Shown piece after piece: positions 18,100-26,862 of a DNA stretch of 64,000 nucleotides (within the stretch, counting starts at the first letter, position 1; each line of letters starts with the position of its first letter). Under the pieces are notes generated by a model. The model was not told the origin of the DNA, searched no databases, and was given only the letters and a program-made list of their open reading frames with translations. Both the position numbers and the translations under genes were made by a program. This DNA comes from JAENVU01 sp963756815 (GTDB lineage Bacteria; Actinomycetota; Acidimicrobiia; IMCC26256; JAENVU01): the NCBI GenBank assembly GCA_963756815.1, contig CAVWPR010000061.1:288396-352395 (forward strand), written 5' to 3'.

Positions 18100-19210
18100 G
18101 GCGGAGCGCCGCGATCGGGTGCAGGAAGGCGGCGCGCGCCGCCGGGTAGAGCGCACCGAGGAAGCCGATGCCGGCGGCGATGTAGATCGCACGCCAGAAC
18201 GTCTGCGACCGGTAGTCGGGGTGGAGATAGCCGGTGAGCGACGGCAGGTGTTGGAGGAGGGTCAGCACCCCGAACGCCAGGCCGATGCCGAGCGCGGCGC
18301 CGAAGAGGCTCACCACCAGCGCTTCGCCCATGACCAGCACCATCAGCCGCGTCCGGCCCCACCCCACCGCCCGCACGATGCCGAACTCACGCGTCCGCTC
18401 GAAGAAGGACAGCAGCATCGTGTTCGTCACGATCACCGCGCCGATCACGAGCGCCAGGTACGTCGCGCCCCGATCGGCGGCGGTGATCAGTTGGAGGTTC
18501 CGGTCGACCCGCCCGAACTCGGACGTCAGCCGGACGGTGGTCAGATTCGGCTGCTGCCGCTGGATCTCCTTGCGCACCGTCGGGATCGACGCGCCCGGCG
18601 TCACCCTCACGAACGCCAGCGTGACCAGGCCGGCCTGCCGCTGTTCGGCCTGCATGGTGGTCAGCGGCATCATCGACGCGGCGTCCCCGATCGACTGACC
18701 GGTCTGGTAGATGCCGACCACCGTGTAGTGGTTGCCGTCGACGGTGATCGGGTCACCGACGTGCTTGTCGAGGTTGTCCGACGCCCGCCAACCGAGCATG
18801 AGCTCGTGCTTCGCCCCGGGCCGGAACGCCCGGCCGGCCACGACGTCCACCCCGAACGGCTTGAGGGTCGACGGCTTCAGTCCGATCTCGATGAACAGCG
18901 GGTTCTCGGCGTTCAGCTTCGTCGTCGTGATGAGCGCACCGACGGCGCTCTCGACGTGGGGGTTGGCGGCGATCTCCTTCAGCTGCCGCGGGTCGATCGT
19001 CGAGCTGAGCACGTCGGAGACACCGCTCTGCGCGACGGTGAAGTCCGCGTCGCCGGTCTTCAGAATCGCCGCCGCGGACGTCCGCAGGCTGTGGGTCACG
19101 ATGCCGAGGGTCACGACGGTGCCGACGCCGACGGCGACCGCGATCGCGGTCAACAGGCTGCGCAGCCAGCGCGCTCCGACGTTGTGCCCGATCAGGCCCG
19201 CGAACGACAT
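18092..19210 (-). CDS. FtsX/MacB-like ABC transporter permease
   Basis: The 372-residue permease has one N-terminal helix (SLLTAIAVAVGVGTVVTLGIV), a periplasmic MacB_PCD-like domain of about 220 residues, and three C-terminal helices including FFERTREFGIVRAVGW, the conserved cytoplasmic coupling motif of FtsX-type proteins. It is encoded upstream of, and overlapping, its ATPase. Such pairs act as mechanotransmission or export systems for lipoproteins or small molecules. A second system of the same class lies at 51707-53679. Confidence 0.87.
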   Translation of the reverse strand: MSFAGLIGHNVGARWLRSLLTAIAVAVGVGTVVTLGIVTHSLRTSAAAILKTGDADFTVAQSGVSDVLSSTIDPRQLKEIAANPHVESAVGALITTTKLNAENPLFIEIGLKPSTLKPFGVDVVAGRAFRPGAKHELMLGWRASDNLDKHVGDPITVDGNHYTVVGIYQTGQSIGDAASMMPLTTMQAEQRQAGLVTLAFVRVTPGASIPTVRKEIQRQQPNLTTVRLTSEFGRVDRNLQLITAADRGATYLALVIGAVIVTNTMLLSFFERTREFGIVRAVGWGRTRLMVLVMGEALVVSLFGAALGIGLAFGVLTLLQHLPSLTGYLHPDYRSQTFWRAIYIAAGIGFLGALYPAARAAFLHPIAALRRE

Positions 19211-19270
19211 GTGGCCTCGAGGCGATCATCGATGCTCATCGCCGGACTCGTACCCGGACAGCGCGTCCTC

Positions 19271-19300
19271 ACACCTGGATGCGCGACACCTGGATGCGCG
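19271..19300. repeat. Perfect tandem repeat, 2 x 15 bp
   Basis: The unit ACACCTGGATGCGCG occurs at 19271-19285 and again directly at 19286-19300. It sits in the 139-bp divergent gap between the ABC permease and the mechanosensitive channel gene, 16 bp upstream of a stress-type promoter. Two adjoining copies could be a regulator site, or an accidental duplication. Confidence 0.8.
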
Positions 19301-19315
19301 TCGGCGAACGCCGGT

Positions 19316-19340
19316 GTTGTCCTGTCGTCGGAGCGGGTAC
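19316..19340 (+). promoter_or_regulatory. Stress-sigma-like promoter of the MscS gene, GTTG-N15-GGGTAC
   Basis: GTTG (19316-19319) and GGGTAC (19335-19340) are 15 bp apart. The ATG lies only 9 bp after the -10 box, so the transcript would be leaderless or nearly so. The -35 box deviates from GTTT at its last base. Confidence 0.45.
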
Positions 19341-19349
19341 CACACGAGG

Positions 19350-20288
19350 ATGGACTCCGCGTGGCAGCTCGTCGCCGACAACCATTCCGTCGGAGGTCGC
19401 GTCGTGACGAGCCTCATCATCATCGCCCTCGGAATCACGCTGTCCTGGGCGATCGGCGCCGTGGTCAGCCGGAAGACGGCGGACCGCTACCGCCGCTACT
19501 ACCTCCGGAAGTTCGTGCGCGCGGTCATCGTGGTCGTCGTCGTGGTCGCCCTCGCCATCGTCTGGCACGCGTTCGCGGGGCGCCTGGCCGTGGTGTTCGG
19601 GCTGATGGCCGCCGGTCTGGCCTTCGCGATGCAGGAGGTGATCGGCGCGCTCGCCGGCTGGTTCAACATCGTGTCCGGCAGGGTCTTCCGGGTGGGCGAC
19701 CGCATCGAGATGGGCGGCGTGCGGGGCGATGTCCTCGACATCACGCCACTGCGCACCAAGATCATGGAGATCGGCAGCCCCGAGGACGAGACCTGGGTGC
19801 ACGGTCGCCAGTTCACCGGTCGGGTCGTGGCGCTGTCCAACAAGTCGACCTTCACCGAGCCGGTCTTCAACTACTCGACGTTGTTCGAGTTCATCTGGGA
19901 GGAGCTCACCGTCCCGGTGCCCTACGACGCCGATTGGGACCTCGCCAAGCGAATCCTCCTGGAGGAGGTCGAGCGTCACGCGAGCGCTCGCGACGCGGCG
20001 GCAGCGATGCAGCGGGTCATCCGTCGGTTCCCCATCGACCGCGCCGAGGTCGACGCCCGAGTCTTCGTGGGGATGACGACGAGCGGCGCCGAGCTCTCCG
20101 CTCGCTTCGTGGTCCCCGTCCGGACGGCACGGGCGACCAAGGACGAGATCACGCGGTCGGTGCTGCGGCGGTTCGACGAGCACGGGCTCCGCGTCGCCAG
20201 TGCCACGACCGAGGTCACCGTCCGCTCGACCGACCGTGGCGCGGCGCGGGCCTCCCTCCCGGACGAGCGCCGGCCGCCCTCCTTCTGA
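19350..20288 (+). CDS. Small-conductance mechanosensitive channel (MscS family)
   Basis: This 312-residue channel has an N-terminal helix (SLIIIALGITLSWAIGAVV), a second helix rich in Val, and the pore-lining TM3-like segment VVFGLMAAGLAFAMQEVIGALAGW with the family's Ala/Gly pattern. The beta domain follows (RVFRVGDRIEMGGVRGDVLDI). It releases solutes during osmotic downshock. ATG 19350 was chosen because the longer open frame upstream is antisense to the ABC permease. A promoter of the stress type ends 9 bp before the start, consistent with osmotic stress control. Confidence 0.87.
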   Translation: MDSAWQLVADNHSVGGRVVTSLIIIALGITLSWAIGAVVSRKTADRYRRYYLRKFVRAVIVVVVVVALAIVWHAFAGRLAVVFGLMAAGLAFAMQEVIGALAGWFNIVSGRVFRVGDRIEMGGVRGDVLDITPLRTKIMEIGSPEDETWVHGRQFTGRVVALSNKSTFTEPVFNYSTLFEFIWEELTVPVPYDADWDLAKRILLEEVERHASARDAAAAMQRVIRRFPIDRAEVDARVFVGMTTSGAELSARFVVPVRTARATKDEITRSVLRRFDEHGLRVASATTEVTVRSTDRGAARASLPDERRPPSF

Positions 20289-20363
20289 CGCCGGCGAGCG
20301 CCTCACCCGAGAGGGTGGGTCTCGCGGTTTAGCCACTCGGCGCCGGGGGCACGCAACGCCTGC

Positions 20364-21218
20364 ATGGCCGCTCGAGCCCGTCCGGATGCCCGTAGAGGCC
20401 GGCCGCTCCGGGAGACGCTCCGTCTGGCCGCCGTGCTGATGATGGCGACCGGTCTGGTGCTGCTCATCGTGCCGAGTGCGGACGCGGCCACCGTGCCGGC
20501 TGCCCAGCCGCCGCCGGACAGCTCATCGGCCGGCACGCCCGGGCACGTGCCGAAGAAGGACCTCGCGTCGTCGACCGACCCGAGCTTCCTCTACCGGCGC
20601 GACTGCGCGAGCTGCCACGGTGCGGACGGACGCGGCAGCGACAAGGCCCCGAGCCTCGCCCGAGCGGGACGCGCCGGTGTGTACTACTGGGTCTCGACCG
20701 GTCGCATGCCGATCGAGAGCCTCTCGGAGGCGATCAACCGGCAACCGCCCCGGTACCCCCCCGCAGTGGTGCGTCGGCTCGCCGACTATGTCGTCGCGAT
20801 GACCGGTGGGCACGGCCCCGATCTCCCGAAGGTCGGTCGCGGCAGCGTCGCCGCGGGGAGCGAGCTGTTCGGCCTCGAGTGCTCGGCATGCCATGCGTGG
20901 TCCGGTCACGGATCGGTGATCAACGGCGGTGACGCACCGTCGGTCCTGCCGGCCAACCGACTCCAGATCGCGTCCGCCGTACGCGTCGGGCCCGGACAGA
21001 TGCCGGCCTTCGGAACCTCCGCCCTCTCCGACCGGGAGCTCGACGACGTCGTCGCGTTCACCCACCAGCTTCGACACCCGAAGGACCAGGGTGGCTTCGG
21101 GCTGTGGCACCGCGGACCGGTGACCGAGGGGGCGGCCAGCGCCATCTTCGGCCTCGGCGCGATTCTGCTCGCCGTCGGGTGGATCGGCGACAAGGCACGC
21201 TCGGTGCGCCATGGCTGA
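20364..21218 (+). CDS. qcrC: Diheme cytochrome c subunit of the bc complex
   Basis: The 284-residue protein has a cleavable or anchoring N-terminal helix, two heme c sites (CASCH at residue 81, CSACH at 173) and a C-terminal helix (AIFGLGAILLAVGWI). This is the actinobacterial QcrC layout, in which the two heme domains link complex III directly to the CuA site of the oxidase. Met ligands are plausible in GRMPIE and GQMPAFG. It overlaps the Rieske gene by 8 bp and is the first gene of the bc-caa3 operon. Confidence 0.9.
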   Translation: MAARARPDARRGRPLRETLRLAAVLMMATGLVLLIVPSADAATVPAAQPPPDSSSAGTPGHVPKKDLASSTDPSFLYRRDCASCHGADGRGSDKAPSLARAGRAGVYYWVSTGRMPIESLSEAINRQPPRYPPAVVRRLADYVVAMTGGHGPDLPKVGRGSVAAGSELFGLECSACHAWSGHGSVINGGDAPSVLPANRLQIASAVRVGPGQMPAFGTSALSDRELDDVVAFTHQLRHPKDQGGFGLWHRGPVTEGAASAIFGLGAILLAVGWIGDKARSVRHG

Positions 21219-22062
21219 CGCGGACCGGGGCTGGCGGCGTCTCGTCGTGGGGGCGACGGTGATGGTGCTGCTCGCGGTGTCGGGTGGGGCCTCGGTGATG
21301 TTCGTCGTGGCCTACTGGCAGAGTTGGAGCCTCGCGTGGCTGGGCGGCTTCCTCGCGTTGGCGCTGCTCACGCTCGGCACCGGGTTCGTGGTCATGGCCC
21401 ACCGGCTCCTCCCCGGTGGGACCTACGTCGAGCAGCGCCCGTTGATGCCGAGCAGCGAGGAGGAGCGGCGCGCGTTCTTCGAGGACTTCAGTCGGGGTGG
21501 CGTCGTGTCCCGGCGGCGGGTGCTGTGGATCGCGTTCACCGGCGCGGTCGGGGCGTTCGGGGCGGCGGCGGTCGCGGGCGCGCGCTCGCTCGGGCCGCGC
21601 CCGGACGCGCGGCTGCGCCACACACCGTGGGGCCCCGGCGTCCGGGTCGTGAACCATCGCGGGGACCCGGTGCGCGTCGACGAGATCCCCGTGGGCGGGC
21701 TCGTGACGATCTTCCCCGAGGGACACGTCCAGTCGGCCGACGGGCAGGCGGTGCTCGTGCGCGTCGCCGACGACGTCGCCCGGCACGCCCGGACCGCGCC
21801 GTCGGCGGGAAGCCTCTACGCCTACTCCAAGGTCTGCACGCACATGGGGTGCCCCGTCGGCCAGTACCTCGCGCAGACCCACGAGCTGATGTGCCCCTGT
21901 CACCAGACGATCTTCGCCGTGCTCGACGGCGGCAAGCCGACGTTCGGACCGGCGGGACGGGCGCTGCCCCAGCTGCCATTGCGCATCGCCGACGACGGCA
22001 CGTTGGTCGCGCGCGGGGACTTCCCTGCGCCGGTCGGCCCGACCTATTGGACCATGCCGTGA
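21211..22062 (+). CDS. qcrA: Rieske iron-sulfur subunit of the bc complex
   Basis: The 283-residue protein carries the Rieske 2Fe-2S motifs CTHMGC (from residue 209) and CPCH (from 228), which supply two Cys and two His ligands. Three N-terminal hydrophobic segments (VMVLLAVSGGASVMFVV; FLALALLTLGTGFVV; IAFTGAVGAFGAAAV) are the three-helix anchor typical of actinobacterial QcrA rather than the single helix of most bacteria. It accepts electrons from menaquinol. The stop overlaps the next GTG by 4 bp. Confidence 0.91.
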   Translation: MADADRGWRRLVVGATVMVLLAVSGGASVMFVVAYWQSWSLAWLGGFLALALLTLGTGFVVMAHRLLPGGTYVEQRPLMPSSEEERRAFFEDFSRGGVVSRRRVLWIAFTGAVGAFGAAAVAGARSLGPRPDARLRHTPWGPGVRVVNHRGDPVRVDEIPVGGLVTIFPEGHVQSADGQAVLVRVADDVARHARTAPSAGSLYAYSKVCTHMGCPVGQYLAQTHELMCPCHQTIFAVLDGGKPTFGPAGRALPQLPLRIADDGTLVARGDFPAPVGPTYWTMP

Positions 22063-23063
22063 CCCCGGGCCGGCGCCGGTGGCGCGGCCTCGCGCTCGTC
22101 GCCGCGCTGGCGCTGGCCGTCGCCGCCTGCGGGAACTCGGCCACCCCCAACTCGCTCGACCCTTCGGGATCCGAGGCCGAGCGCATCGCCGGCCTCTGGT
22201 GGCTCGCGTTCGGCGTCGCCGCGACCGTCTACCTCATCGTCGGCGGGCTCGTGGTCTTCGGTTCGCTCCGAAAGGGCGGTCGCGAGCTCGACGACCACTC
22301 GCGCCGGAGGGAGCAGATCGTGATCGCGGTGGGTGGCGTCCTCGTGCCGTTCATGATCCTGCTCTTCTTCGCCGCCGTCACGGTGAACGCGACGACCCAC
22401 CTCCGCAAGCACGCGCCCGGATCCATCGACGTCACGGTCACCGGCAAGCGCTGGTGGTGGAACGTCCGCTATCCCGACTACCGGATCACCAGCGCGAACG
22501 AGATCCACCTCCCGGTCGGGCAACCCGTGCACCTGCGGCTCCTGTCCGACAACGTGATCCACAGCTTCTGGGTCCCGGAGCTGGCGGGCAAGGAGGACAT
22601 GATCCCCGGCCAGCCGAACCACCTCGACTTCACGCCGAAGAAGCCGGGTCGCTACCTCGGGCTCTGCGCGGAGTACTGCGGGGTCGAGCACGCCGGCATG
22701 CGCTTCGTCGTGTTCGTCCAGACCGCGGCCGACTTCACGCGCTGGGTCACCCAGCAGCAGCAGGCGGTGCCGCTGCCCAGCAGCGAGAACGAGGCGCTCG
22801 GTCAGCAGGTGTTCCTCCGCGAGGCGTGCAGTGGCTGTCACACGATCAGCGGCACCACCGCCCACGGCACGTTGGGACCGAATCTCACCGCGTTCGGCAG
22901 CCGCGCCACCATCGCCGCCGGCGAGCTGGCCAACACCCCGTCCGCCCTGTCGCGGTGGATCCGCGACCCGCAGGGCGTGAAGCCGGGGAACCTCATGCCA
23001 CGCGTTCCGATGAGCACGCGCGACGTCGACGCGGTCGTCGCGTACCTCGAGAGCCTGCGCTGA
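22059..23063 (+). CDS. ctaC: Cytochrome c oxidase subunit II with fused cytochrome c domain (caa3 type)
   Basis: This 334-residue subunit begins with a lipoprotein-type signal (LALAVAACGN), has two helices, then the CuA domain with C203, C207 and H211 in CAEYCGVEHAGM and the aromatic KRWWWNVRYPD stretch that passes electrons. A C-terminal heme c domain follows (CSGCH at residue 257). It receives electrons from QcrC or a soluble carrier. GTG 22059 overlaps the qcrA stop. Having both QcrC and a fused heme domain gives three heme c groups in the chain. Confidence 0.92.
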   Translation: MTPGRRRWRGLALVAALALAVAACGNSATPNSLDPSGSEAERIAGLWWLAFGVAATVYLIVGGLVVFGSLRKGGRELDDHSRRREQIVIAVGGVLVPFMILLFFAAVTVNATTHLRKHAPGSIDVTVTGKRWWWNVRYPDYRITSANEIHLPVGQPVHLRLLSDNVIHSFWVPELAGKEDMIPGQPNHLDFTPKKPGRYLGLCAEYCGVEHAGMRFVVFVQTAADFTRWVTQQQQAVPLPSSENEALGQQVFLREACSGCHTISGTTAHGTLGPNLTAFGSRATIAAGELANTPSALSRWIRDPQGVKPGNLMPRVPMSTRDVDAVVAYLESLR

Positions 23064-23078
23064 CCCGAGAGGACGACG

Positions 23079-25040
23079 ATGAGCCTGACCCTCGAACGCG
23101 AGCCCGTGCCGCGGGAGGAGCCGGAGCGGTTCGAACGCGCCTGGCAGGAGAAGCCGGGCATCGCAGGGTTCCTCACGAGCGTGAACCACAAGCGGCTGGG
23201 GATGCGGTACATCTACACCGCCTTCTTCTTCTTCTTCACGTCCGGCCTCATGGCCCTGGTGATGCGCACGCAGCTGGCGGAGCCGAACCAGCGCCTCCTG
23301 AGCCCGGAGACGTACAACCAGCTCTTCACGGTCCACGGCACGACCATGATCTTCCTGTTCAACACGCCGGTGCTGGCCGGGTTCGGGATCTACTTCATCC
23401 CGTTGATGATCGGCGCGCGCGACATGGCGTTCCCGCGCCTCAACGCGTTCGGCTACTGGGTGTTCGTCCTGTCGGGCCTGTTCATCTACAGCAGCTTCCT
23501 CACCGGCAGCGCGCCGGACGGCGGTTGGTTCGCCTACGTGCCGTTGACCGGGCCGCAGTACTCACCGGGCCACGCGCTCGACTTCTGGGGCCTCGGGATC
23601 GCGTTCACGGGCATCTCGACCACCACCGGCGCGGTCAACTTCATCGTGACGATCTTCAAGCTCCGCGCGCCGGGCATGACGCTCAACCGGATGCCGGTCT
23701 TCGCGTGGGCGATGCTCGTCTTCTCGTTCATGGTGGTGTTCTCGTTCCCGAGCATCACGCTGGCGTCGTCGCTGCTCGAGCTCGACCGCATCTTCGGCAC
23801 GCAGTTCTTCAACCCCGCGCACTACGGCAGTGTCCTGCTGTACCAGCACCTCTTCTGGTTCTGGGGGCATCCGGAGGTGTACATCCTGCTGGTGCCGGCG
23901 ACCGGCATGGTGTCGATGATCATCCCGGTCTTCTCGCGCCGCCCCATCGCCGGCTACGTCTGGGTCGTCCACGCGCTCGTCGCCATCGGGTTCATCAGCT
24001 TCGGCGTCTGGGCCCACCACATGTTCGCGACCGGCATGCCGATCCTCGCGATGAGCTTCTTCGCGAGCGTCAGCCTGCTCGTCACGATCCCCAGCGGCAT
24101 CCAGTTCTTCGCGTGGATCGCCACGCTCTGGAGCGGGACGGTGAAGTTCACCACGCCGATGCTCTTCATGCTCGGGTTCCTGCTCGTGTTCCTCCTCGGC
24201 GGGGTCACCGGCGTGATGGTGGCGATCCTGCCCTTCGACTGGCAGGTGACCGACAGCTACTTCATCGTGGCGCACTTCCACTACGTGCTGAACGGTGCAG
24301 TGGTGTTCCCGATCTTCGGTGCCATCTATTACTGGGTGCCGAAGATGACGGGACGCATGATGAGCGAGCGTCTCGGCAAGGCGAGCTTCTGGACGATGTT
24401 CATCGCGTTCAACGTCGCGTTCTTCCCGATGCACATCGTCGGACTGCTCGGCATGCCGCGTCGGGTGGCGACGTATCCGAGCGGCCTCGGTTGGGACTCG
24501 CTCAACATGATCGAGACCATCGGCGGATTCGCCTTCGGGATCGGGACCGGCATCACGCTGTTCAACTACGTCTACAGCCGGCTGCGCGGCCCGCGTGCGC
24601 CCGCCGATCCGTGGAAGGCCGACTCGCTCGAGTGGGCGACGTCCTCACCGCCGCCCGACTGGAACTTCGCTGCGACGCCCGTGGTGTCGTCACGCCACCC
24701 GCTGTGGGACGAGCAGCCGCTCCCGGTCGTGGCCCCGACACCACCCGCCGCCGCGGCGACGAGTGACGAGCTGGTCGAGCACGCGCCGCGCGGTGACAGC
24801 GCGGGGCTCGTCGGCATGGGCGAGCGCGACATGGCAGAGACGACGGTGTTCGACGCCGAGCCCGAGGGGGCATGGCCGGTCCCGCCCGATTCGTACCTCC
24901 CCTTCTTCGCGGCCATCGCGATCCTCGTGCTCGTCATCGGTCTGCTCGTCGACGCGCTCGTCATCGGCATCGCCGGCGCGCTCATGGGCATCGTCGCTCT
25001 CCTGCGCTGGGTCTGGAAGACGGACGAGGAGATCCGATGA
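23079..25040 (+). CDS. ctaD: Cytochrome c oxidase subunit I with C-terminal two-helix extension
   Basis: The catalytic 653-residue subunit of the aa3-type oxidase shows the heme-copper core: HPEVYI from residue 264 with the CuB His and the cross-linked Tyr, WAHHMF with two CuB His ligands, and VAHFHYV with the heme ligands. The core ends near residue 510. A Pro/Ala-rich linker and two helices (LPFFAAIAILVLVIGLLVDAL; IAGALMGIVALLRWVW) follow, resembling a fused subunit IV/CtaF module. ATG 23079 has GAGAGGACG upstream. The TGA overlaps the ctaE start (ATGA). Confidence 0.92.
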   Translation: MSLTLEREPVPREEPERFERAWQEKPGIAGFLTSVNHKRLGMRYIYTAFFFFFTSGLMALVMRTQLAEPNQRLLSPETYNQLFTVHGTTMIFLFNTPVLAGFGIYFIPLMIGARDMAFPRLNAFGYWVFVLSGLFIYSSFLTGSAPDGGWFAYVPLTGPQYSPGHALDFWGLGIAFTGISTTTGAVNFIVTIFKLRAPGMTLNRMPVFAWAMLVFSFMVVFSFPSITLASSLLELDRIFGTQFFNPAHYGSVLLYQHLFWFWGHPEVYILLVPATGMVSMIIPVFSRRPIAGYVWVVHALVAIGFISFGVWAHHMFATGMPILAMSFFASVSLLVTIPSGIQFFAWIATLWSGTVKFTTPMLFMLGFLLVFLLGGVTGVMVAILPFDWQVTDSYFIVAHFHYVLNGAVVFPIFGAIYYWVPKMTGRMMSERLGKASFWTMFIAFNVAFFPMHIVGLLGMPRRVATYPSGLGWDSLNMIETIGGFAFGIGTGITLFNYVYSRLRGPRAPADPWKADSLEWATSSPPPDWNFAATPVVSSRHPLWDEQPLPVVAPTPPAAAATSDELVEHAPRGDSAGLVGMGERDMAETTVFDAEPEGAWPVPPDSYLPFFAAIAILVLVIGLLVDALVIGIAGALMGIVALLRWVWKTDEEIR

Positions 25041-25666
25041 CGACCGCGGACACCGACGCCGTCCTCCCCGACCTCGCCACCGTCATGGTCCCCGCGCCCA
25101 CAGTCGCGCGGCGGCGGAGTCGATCCGTCGCGTGGTGGGGCGTGGTCACGATGATCGCCACCGAGTCGATGCTCTTCGCCGGACTGCTCTCGAGCTACGG
25201 CTTCCTCCGGGCGTCGTCGAACCGGTGGCCACCGCCCGGCATCCCCGCGCCGGAGCTCTGGCCGATCGGCCTGTACAGCGCACTCCTCGTCGCGAGCAGC
25301 ATTCCCACGATCTGGGCCGAGCACGGGATCAAGCGCGGGCGCCAGTGGCAGCTGCGCCTGGGCCTGTTCGTCGCGTGGCTCATGGCGGCGGCCTTCGTCG
25401 TCCAGTCGTTGATCGACTACCAGAAGCTGCACTTCGGCTGGGCCGACAACGCGTACGCGTCCGTGTACTACACGACCACCGGACTGCACCTCGCGCACGT
25501 GATCGTCGCGCTCATCCTGAGCATCGGTGTGCAGACCAAGGCGTGGATGAACCGGTACGACGAGGACCATCACTCGAGCGTGGAGGTGGTCAGCCTCTAC
25601 TGGCACTTCGTCGACGGCGTGTGGATCTTCGTGTTCGCCGTGCTCTTCCTCTCGGAGCACTGGTGA
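25037..25666 (+). CDS. ctaE: Cytochrome c oxidase subunit III
   Basis: The 209-residue protein has five hydrophobic segments and the subunit III landmarks ATESMLFAGLLSSY, YYTTTGLHLAHV and SLYWHFVDGVWIFVF. It stabilises subunit I and its proton uptake path. ATG 25037 overlaps the ctaD stop by 4 bp; the longer open frame from 24872 only shadows ctaD. The stop overlaps a GTG at 25663 that probably starts the small gene downstream. Confidence 0.91.
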   Translation: MTTADTDAVLPDLATVMVPAPTVARRRSRSVAWWGVVTMIATESMLFAGLLSSYGFLRASSNRWPPPGIPAPELWPIGLYSALLVASSIPTIWAEHGIKRGRQWQLRLGLFVAWLMAAAFVVQSLIDYQKLHFGWADNAYASVYYTTTGLHLAHVIVALILSIGVQTKAWMNRYDEDHHSSVEVVSLYWHFVDGVWIFVFAVLFLSEHW

Positions 25667-25729
25667 GCACCGACACCGCCACCGACCGCGCCGAGCGGTG
25701 TCCACCGCCGCGGGTCGCTCGCGGTCGCG

Positions 25730-26044
25730 ATGATCTGGATCCCGATCTTCCTGTGGATGGCGCATCTCGGCTCGTCCGCGGCCCTCGTGCACTACGTCGA
25801 CCTCCACGGTGCGTACTGGTGGGTCCTGTGGCTCGACACCGGGGTCTGTGCGGCCGGCACCATCGCGTGCCTGGCGATCGCCGTCTGGCTCGTGGTCGAC
25901 GCCGGGGCGCCGTCGGACGCGGGCACCCCGGAGGGGCGCACGCGCTTTCTCGCGTGGCAGGGCGTGCTCGCGGGTCTCGCCAACCTCGCGTTGATCCTCG
26001 CCGAGGGGTCGCTCGTCGCCTTCATCAGCCGGAGCGTGCGATGA
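25730..26044 (+). CDS. Small three-helix membrane protein within the oxidase operon
   Basis: This 104-residue protein has helices at about residues 2-16, 29-52 and 77-97 and the pattern MAHLGSSAALVHYVDLHG. No family name is certain; position suggests an accessory oxidase subunit or assembly factor. A GTG at 25663 overlaps the ctaE stop, in a different frame from ATG 25730, so the real start may be 25663 with an indel in the CCACCGCCGCGGG tract near 25705. Its stop overlaps the ctaG start (ATGA). Confidence 0.6.
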   Translation: MIWIPIFLWMAHLGSSAALVHYVDLHGAYWWVLWLDTGVCAAGTIACLAIAVWLVVDAGAPSDAGTPEGRTRFLAWQGVLAGLANLALILAEGSLVAFISRSVR

Positions 26045-26862
26045 GCGCCCTCGACGCGCTGCTGCCGATCGCGGCCGTTGCGATCCTGTACGGGATCGGG
26101 CTGAGGAGGATGTGGGAACGCGTGGGGGTCGGGAGGCTCGTCCCGGTGTGGCGCGCCGTGACGTTCGGGATCGGGATCGCGGTCACGGCACTCACGCTCG
26201 GACCTCCGCTCGACCACCTGGCCGACACCGACCTCACCGCGCACATGGTGCAGCACGTGCTCCTCATCTGGGTGTGCGCACCGCTGCTCGTCGTCGGTAC
26301 ACCGTTCCCACCGATCCTCTGGGCCTTCGACGACGATGTCCGCCGGCGGGGACAGCGCGCGTGGCGACGCGTGCACCGCAGCGCCGCCGGACCGGCGTGG
26401 CCGGCATGGGTCGTGGTGGCGATGGTGTTGCAGGGCGTCACGCTGCTCGCGTGGCACGTCCCGTCGCTGTACGACGCCGCCGTGCGCAACGACCTCGTCC
26501 ATGCGATGGAGCACGCGACGTTCCTCGGCACCGCCGTCTTCTTCTGGTGGGCCCTCGCCGGCGCGGTCCGCCGGGCCCGGTTCGGACCAGGGATCCTCGC
26601 GGTGTTCGTCGCCAAGCTGCCCGGTCTCCTCATCGGCGTCGGTCTCGCCATCGACCGTCACATCTGGTACCCGGTCTACGGGCGGGGCTCGGCCGCGCTC
26701 GAGAACCAGCACGTGGCCGGCGTCGTGATGTGGGTGGGCGGCGGCATGATCGCCACCGTCACCGCGCTCATCCTGTTCGGCAACTGGCTCGCCGGGCTCG
26801 AGCGCGCCGCTCCGTCCCGCGCCGTCGGCATGCAGGCGCCCGTCCCCGAGCAGGCCCGATGA
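26041..26862 (+). CDS. ctaG: CtaG-type cytochrome c oxidase assembly protein (caa3_CtaG)
   Basis: The 273-residue polytopic protein has the caa3_CtaG pattern: TAHMVQHVLLIWVCAPLLV with paired His, PFPPILWA, LAWHVPSLYDAAVRND, and VHAMEHATFLGTAVFFWW. The His-rich loops are thought to bind copper for delivery to the oxidase. It starts on the 4-bp overlap with the preceding gene and ends with a 4-bp overlap with qcrB, so it is embedded in the respiratory operon. Confidence 0.83.
   Translation: MSALDALLPIAAVAILYGIGLRRMWERVGVGRLVPVWRAVTFGIGIAVTALTLGPPLDHLADTDLTAHMVQHVLLIWVCAPLLVVGTPFPPILWAFDDDVRRRGQRAWRRVHRSAAGPAWPAWVVVAMVLQGVTLLAWHVPSLYDAAVRNDLVHAMEHATFLGTAVFFWWALAGAVRRARFGPGILAVFVAKLPGLLIGVGLAIDRHIWYPVYGRGSAALENQHVAGVVMWVGGGMIATVTALILFGNWLAGLERAAPSRAVGMQAPVPEQAR

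Noticed and set aside
20304..20317. CACCC-GAGA-GGGTG hairpin after mscS as a terminator
   Set aside because: The stem is only 5 bp with no T-tract, and such short stems are frequent by chance at this GC content.
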